A stretch of 64,000 bases of DNA. It comes from JAWLHJ01 sp039587535 (GTDB lineage: Bacteria > Gemmatimonadota > Gemmatimonadetes > Longimicrobiales > Gaopeijiaceae). The translations under genes and the position numbers were made by a program. The DNA lies in NCBI GenBank assembly GCA_039587535.1, contig JBDHIF010000006.1, positions 1-64,000 on the forward strand, in the 5' to 3' direction. The notes under the pieces were generated by a model. It was given only the letters and a program-made list of their open reading frames with translations, ran no database searches and had not been told where the DNA came from. This document shows positions 60,417 to 64,000 of this stretch, piece by piece. Each line of letters starts with the position of its first letter. The stretch's first letter is position 1.

Positions 60417-63400
60417 GGCTCGGTGCCCGTCCCGGGGTGTTCGGCCAGCCAACGCACCGCGTCTTCCCCCAACACCTGGTCTAGCTCCTCGACGAGCCTC
60501 TCGCCATCGGCTTCGTTGAACGGCATGGGAGGCTTGATCTTGAGCACGTTGTGATTCGGTCCGTCAGCGCTGAGGAGAACGCCTCGTTCGGCCATCCGGT
60601 CGATCACGTAGCGTGCCATCGCGGGGGCGGGGGTCTTCGCGGCTCGGTCAGTGACGAGCTCCACGCCGAGGAAGAGCCCCCGGCCGCGGATGTCGCCTAC
60701 CACGTCGTGACGGGTGGAGAGCGAGGCCAGGGACCCTTTGAGGGTGCCTCCCAGAACGGCCGCTTTGTCCTGGAGCCGCTCTTCCGCCAGAACGTCCAGC
60801 ACCGCGAGCCCGATGGCCGCGGAGACGGGATTCCCACCAAAGGTGCTGAAGAACTCCATGCCGTTGTCGAAGGACACCGCGATCTCGGGTGTGGTGACGA
60901 CCGCGCCGATGGGATGGCCGTTTCCGATCGGCTTCCCGAGCGTCACGATGTCCGGCACCACGTCCTGCGCCGCGAAGGACCAGAAGTCACTTCCAATGCG
61001 GCCAAAACCGGTCTGGATCTCGTCGGCGATGCACACGGCTCCGGCCTGACGGGCGTGACGATATGCAGCCTCCAGGTACCCCGGTGGGGGCTCGATCTGC
61101 CCGGCGCAGGACGGGTAGGTCTCGGCGATGAAGGCGGCCGGCGTGATGGATGCGCCGCGGAGCTCCGCGAACGCGTCCCGGACATGGCCCGCATATCTCT
61201 GGGCTCGATCGGGGATTTCACGGCCGTAACGCCCTCGGTACTCGTCGGGGGTAGGAACGGCACGGACCCACGGTGGAGCGCCCATGCCGCCTTCACCCGC
61301 GAACTTGTAGTGGCTCACGTCGATGAGCGTCTGCGTGTGCCCGTGGTAGCCGCCCTCGAGAGCCACGACCCCCGACCCATTGGTGTGCGCCCTGGCCAGG
61401 CGCAGGGCCAGCTCGTTGGCCTCGCTGCCGGAGTTGACGAAGAAGCAGCAGGACAGGGGGTCGGGCAGCAGGTCGGCGAGTCGCTCGGCGTAGGTGACGA
61501 CCGTCTCGTGGAGATACCGGGTATTCGTGTTGAGCACGGCCATCTGGCGCTGCCCCGCGCGAACCACTGCCGGGTGCTCGTGGCCGACGTGGGCCACGTT
61601 GTTCACGCAGTCGATGTAGGCCCGTCCCAACGGGTCGTACAGGCGCGATCCACGACCCCGCACGATGTGGATGGGAGATGCGTAGGAGAGGGACAGATTC
61701 GGAGGGAGCGCGTTGGACCGACGCTCCCGGAAGTCTTCCGGCTCCCGGTACGTCGCGTCTACCGGGAGGCGCAGGATCACGTTCGGATCCGGAGAGAACG
61801 AGGCCCAGACGCTTCGCTCCCGGGGAAGCGCGACGCCGGGGAAGTCCCCACCGTGGCCCAGGAAATGGGTGACGATCTGGAAGTGCAGGTGGGGTGGCCA
61901 GTCCCCGTTTTCCGGAGGGGCGCCGAGCCGCGCGAAGGTAGCCCCGGCCTCCAGGTCCTTCCCGAGCTCCAGGTCCTCGGTGGACTCCGCCGACAGGTGG
62001 CCGTACAGTGTCCAGAATCGCCCATGCGGGGACGAATGCTCGAGCACGACCGTGGGGCCATAATCGAGACGTGTCGCGTTGTTCTCGATGGCCCGTACCT
62101 TTCCGGCCAGAGGGGCCCGAACCTCTGACCCCGCGTCGGCGAACAGGTCGATCCCCAGATGGACCGTGCGTCGCTCCCTGGGATCCCCTCCGCGCCCGGC
62201 GAATTGGTCGGTGAGATAGAAGGGTCGAGGCTCCAGGTACCTGCCCACGCCGACGACTGCGCCGGCTCGGTCGATGATGCCCTGGATGCGGCGCTGGAAG
62301 GCGTCAGTGTCGTCGGTGTCGTGCCCGTCGACATCCGCGCTCTCCACGCTCAGGTCGAGAACCGCGATGTCCCCTTCGTCCTCGGGAAGGTCCATCACGG
62401 GTTCAGGCGCCTGATCCCGAAGCCATGCCATGAGATGTGGCGTCCGCACGTTCGCTGCATGCCCGCACGCGTCACGAAGGACCCCCCGCAGGAACTTGTC
62501 GGGGATCCCGTCGAGCTTCTCGAGAACGGCCCAGGCTGGAGTCTCGGAAACGAAGTGCGAATCGTCCACCGATTCGCCGTGGTTTCGCCTCCACGCTGCT
62601 ACGCTCACGCTCTGCCCCAGGCGCGCACGGGCCAGGGTGAAGATCACGTCGATCTCCGACTCCAGGAGCGGGGTCGCGTCATTGAACCCACGCACGATGG
62701 CAGCCGCGGCGTTGATCGGATCGGGCACGCCCAGGACTGCGTACGCGATGGCGATGGCCAGATCGAAGACACGGGGTGCGGAGTGGGCGTCCCCGAAGTC
62801 GATGAAGCCCGTGACGTAGCGGCGGGTTCCGTCCGGCTCCGAGACGAGGACGTTGTGGTCGTTGATGTCTCCGTGGATGATCTGCGAGCCCAGCCCCAGA
62901 AAATCGTGACCGCGCTCGTCGAAAGCCCGGTGAGCGTTCTCGATGAGCTGACGCTGGTGGCCGCTGAACAGGTCCAGGCAGCGCTCCATCACGCTGCCGG
63001 CACTGCCCAGCGCCCAGTCGAAATCGAATCGAGCCGGTGGGTGGTCGGGGTAACCTCCCAGCGCGCTCACCAACTCCGCTACCCGCTTACCGAAGTCGTA
63101 AAGCAGCGCGTCGGATCGGGGCCGAGCGTTCGCGAGTAGCGTCCCCGGAAGGAAGTCGACGACACGGATACGGTGGGCGTTTCCACGCGCGTCCTCGAAT
63201 TCCACCAGGTGCTCCCCAGACGTGGCGGGACGTACGCCCGGCACCAGCCCTTCCGTCTCGGAGGCCAGCTTCACGAGCATCTCCGTCTCGAACCGCAAGA
63301 TGGGATCGGGCTCCTCGGGCGAGCTGATCTTCACCACGTACCGCGATCCGTCCTCAGCCCGGAGCAGGTAATTCTGATCCCGCTCGCCGGGCAGTGGCGA

Positions 63401-63487
63401 CAGTGTACCGTCCAGGTCGAACAGCTCGCGCACAGCTGTGTGCGCCTCCTCTAGCTGGACCTCGGGCCTGCGCTGGATTCGGATCAT
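60413..63487 (-). CDS. Three-domain protein: APH-type kinase, M23/LytM peptidase and class III aminotransferase
   Basis: 1024 residues. Residues about 1-390 form an aminoglycoside-phosphotransferase-like kinase (IIHGDINDHNVLVS, FIDFGDAHSAPRVFDLA). Residues about 420-580 look like an M23/LytM domain with HLGID near residue 442, LYGHLS, and PHLHFQ near 532. Residues about 600-1015 are a class III aminotransferase (NSGSEANELALRLAR, DEIQTGFGRIGSDFW, PLP Lys near 851 in LGKPIGNGHPIG). In humans, hydroxylysine kinase and phosphohydroxylysine phospho-lyase use the first and third folds, so I infer a phosphorylation-elimination pair in one chain. There is no signal peptide, so the LytM part is probably structural. 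ATG at 63487. Confidence 0.85.
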   Translation of the reverse strand: MIRIQRRPEVQLEEAHTAVRELFDLDGTLSPLPGERDQNYLLRAEDGSRYVVKISSPEEPDPILRFETEMLVKLASETEGLVPGVRPATSGEHLVEFEDARGNAHRIRVVDFLPGTLLANARPRSDALLYDFGKRVAELVSALGGYPDHPPARFDFDWALGSAGSVMERCLDLFSGHQRQLIENAHRAFDERGHDFLGLGSQIIHGDINDHNVLVSEPDGTRRYVTGFIDFGDAHSAPRVFDLAIAIAYAVLGVPDPINAAAAIVRGFNDATPLLESEIDVIFTLARARLGQSVSVAAWRRNHGESVDDSHFVSETPAWAVLEKLDGIPDKFLRGVLRDACGHAANVRTPHLMAWLRDQAPEPVMDLPEDEGDIAVLDLSVESADVDGHDTDDTDAFQRRIQGIIDRAGAVVGVGRYLEPRPFYLTDQFAGRGGDPRERRTVHLGIDLFADAGSEVRAPLAGKVRAIENNATRLDYGPTVVLEHSSPHGRFWTLYGHLSAESTEDLELGKDLEAGATFARLGAPPENGDWPPHLHFQIVTHFLGHGGDFPGVALPRERSVWASFSPDPNVILRLPVDATYREPEDFRERRSNALPPNLSLSYASPIHIVRGRGSRLYDPLGRAYIDCVNNVAHVGHEHPAVVRAGQRQMAVLNTNTRYLHETVVTYAERLADLLPDPLSCCFFVNSGSEANELALRLARAHTNGSGVVALEGGYHGHTQTLIDVSHYKFAGEGGMGAPPWVRAVPTPDEYRGRYGREIPDRAQRYAGHVRDAFAELRGASITPAAFIAETYPSCAGQIEPPPGYLEAAYRHARQAGAVCIADEIQTGFGRIGSDFWSFAAQDVVPDIVTLGKPIGNGHPIGAVVTTPEIAVSFDNGMEFFSTFGGNPVSAAIGLAVLDVLAEERLQDKAAVLGGTLKGSLASLSTRHDVVGDIRGRGLFLGVELVTDRAAKTPAPAMARYVIDRMAERGVLLSADGPNHNVLKIKPPMPFNEADGERLVEELDQVLGEDAVRWLAEHPGTGTEP

Positions 63488-63670
63488 GATGCTACGTCGT
63501 TTCGGGATCGCGTCGATTCGGAGCGGACAGATAATGTGTCGCCTTCGGGACTGACGGTCACGGGTGCGCCGGACTCAAGCACGAGCGGGCGTATTCGGAT
63601 CGGCCGGCGCAATGGCACATGGCGGGGGCACATCACTGTCCAGGAGGTCGCTCCCTGGCTCGAAGGCGCG

Positions 63671-64000
63671 CTAATCGCGCACGAGCTTCCGGTACCGGAG
63701 GCGGTGCGGCTGGTCGGCCTCGTCACCGAGTCGGCGCTTGCGGTCCTCCTCGTACTCGTTGTAGTTGCCTTCGAACCAAACGACCTGGGAGCTCCCCTCG
63801 AAGGCGAGGATATGGGTCGCCACGCGATCCAAGAACCAACGGTCGTGCGAGATGACCAAGACAGAGCCCGCGAAGTCGAGAATGGCGTTCTCCAGGGCCC
63901 GAAGGGTGTCCACGTCCAGGTCGTTGGTCGGCTCGTCCAGCAGCATGACGTTTCCACCGGACTGGAGGAGCTTCGCCAGATGTAGCCGGTTTCGCTCACC
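63671..64000 (-). CDS. ettA: ABC-F translation factor EttA, C-terminal end (gene runs off the right edge)
   Basis: 109 codons plus stop. Walker B and H-loop of the second ATPase: MLLDEPTNDLDVDTLRALEN, LVISHDRWFLDRVATHILAF, and the family tail FEGNYNEYEEDRKRRLGDEA. The EttA-type ending (RKLVRD) matches energy-dependent translational throttle A, which acts at the ribosome E site. The ATP-binding N-terminal part and the signature motif continue outside the window. The 183 bases to the next gene contain nothing recognised. Confidence 0.9.
   Translation of the reverse strand, partial: GERNRLHLAKLLQSGGNVMLLDEPTNDLDVDTLRALENAILDFAGSVLVISHDRWFLDRVATHILAFEGSSQVVWFEGNYNEYEEDRKRRLGDEADQPHRLRYRKLVRD

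Noticed and set aside
63488..63670. Open frames in the gap before ettA
   Set aside because: They run through into the ettA coding region on the opposite strand and show no protein-like pattern.
1..64000. tRNA, rRNA, CRISPR arrays, insertion sequences and prophage genes
   Set aside because: No clover-leaf genes, regularly spaced repeats, transposases, integrases or phage genes were seen while reading the gaps and frames.

Overview
The window is uniformly GC-rich bacterial chromosome with dense, often overlapping genes, many GTG and TTG starts, and almost no mobile DNA. A PadR regulator coupled to an ADOP-type (MacB/FtsX) permease, several Sec or lipoprotein beta-propellers, a choice-of-anchor-B/LVIVD protein, Tat-exported and lipoprotein hydrolases and a Gram-negative heptose epimerase together suggest a diderm of the Gemmatimonadota or a related phylum. 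That assignment is inference from gene content; no rRNA lies in the window. I see no tRNA, rRNA, CRISPR array or insertion sequence. No gap between genes exceeds about 235 bases, and the larger gaps (472-675, 17998-18205, 41530-41702, 42920-43151, 63488-63670) hold nothing I recognise beyond the sites listed.

Layout. 1-9.5 kb: the start of a phosphofructokinase gene, two membrane or Rossmann-type enzymes, an ADP-heptose epimerase, a DUF2911 lipoprotein, an NHL-propeller lipoprotein, a HupE/UreJ-like membrane protein, a cyclic-nucleotide-binding protein with a decayed PP2C-like domain, and a SufT-like DUF59 protein. 9.5-12.3 kb: a phenylacetyl-CoA epoxidase-like operon (paaA, DUF59 part of paaD, paaB, paaC, separate PaaD-type zinc ribbon). 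12.3-18 kb: hypothetical proteins, an aromatic amino acid decarboxylase, a CPBP protease, and an ECF sigma/anti-sigma operon. 18-25.2 kb: gyrA, a saccharopine-dehydrogenase-like enzyme, a truncated M28 peptidase pseudogene, a TolB-like lipoprotein, a Nudix hydrolase and queE. 25.3-29.2 kb: a coupled run of quinone reductase, MazG, glycosyltransferase and queG. 29.2-34.5 kb: PadR plus ADOP permease under a strong palindrome, an alpha/beta hydrolase and a PAS histidine kinase. 34.6-37.3 kb: panC, panB and a DUF2520 candidate ketopantoate reductase. 37.3-44.6 kb: FG-GAP and LVIVD surface proteins, a Tat-exported aminotransferase and an amidohydrolase. 44.6-50.9 kb: gltD and gltB. 50.9-55.5 kb: a metal locus (DsrE-like protein, ZIP-like transporter, membrane-anchored DtxR-FeoA fusion, FeoB) around a DtxR/MntR-type operator. 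55.6-64 kb: MscS, envelope and hydrolase genes, a three-domain kinase/M23/aminotransferase protein, and the 3' end of ettA.

The most unusual pieces are the membrane-tethered DtxR-FeoA fusion placed directly before feoB behind its own operator, the paa-type operon in which PaaD is split into two genes, and the 1024-residue kinase/LytM/aminotransferase fusion.
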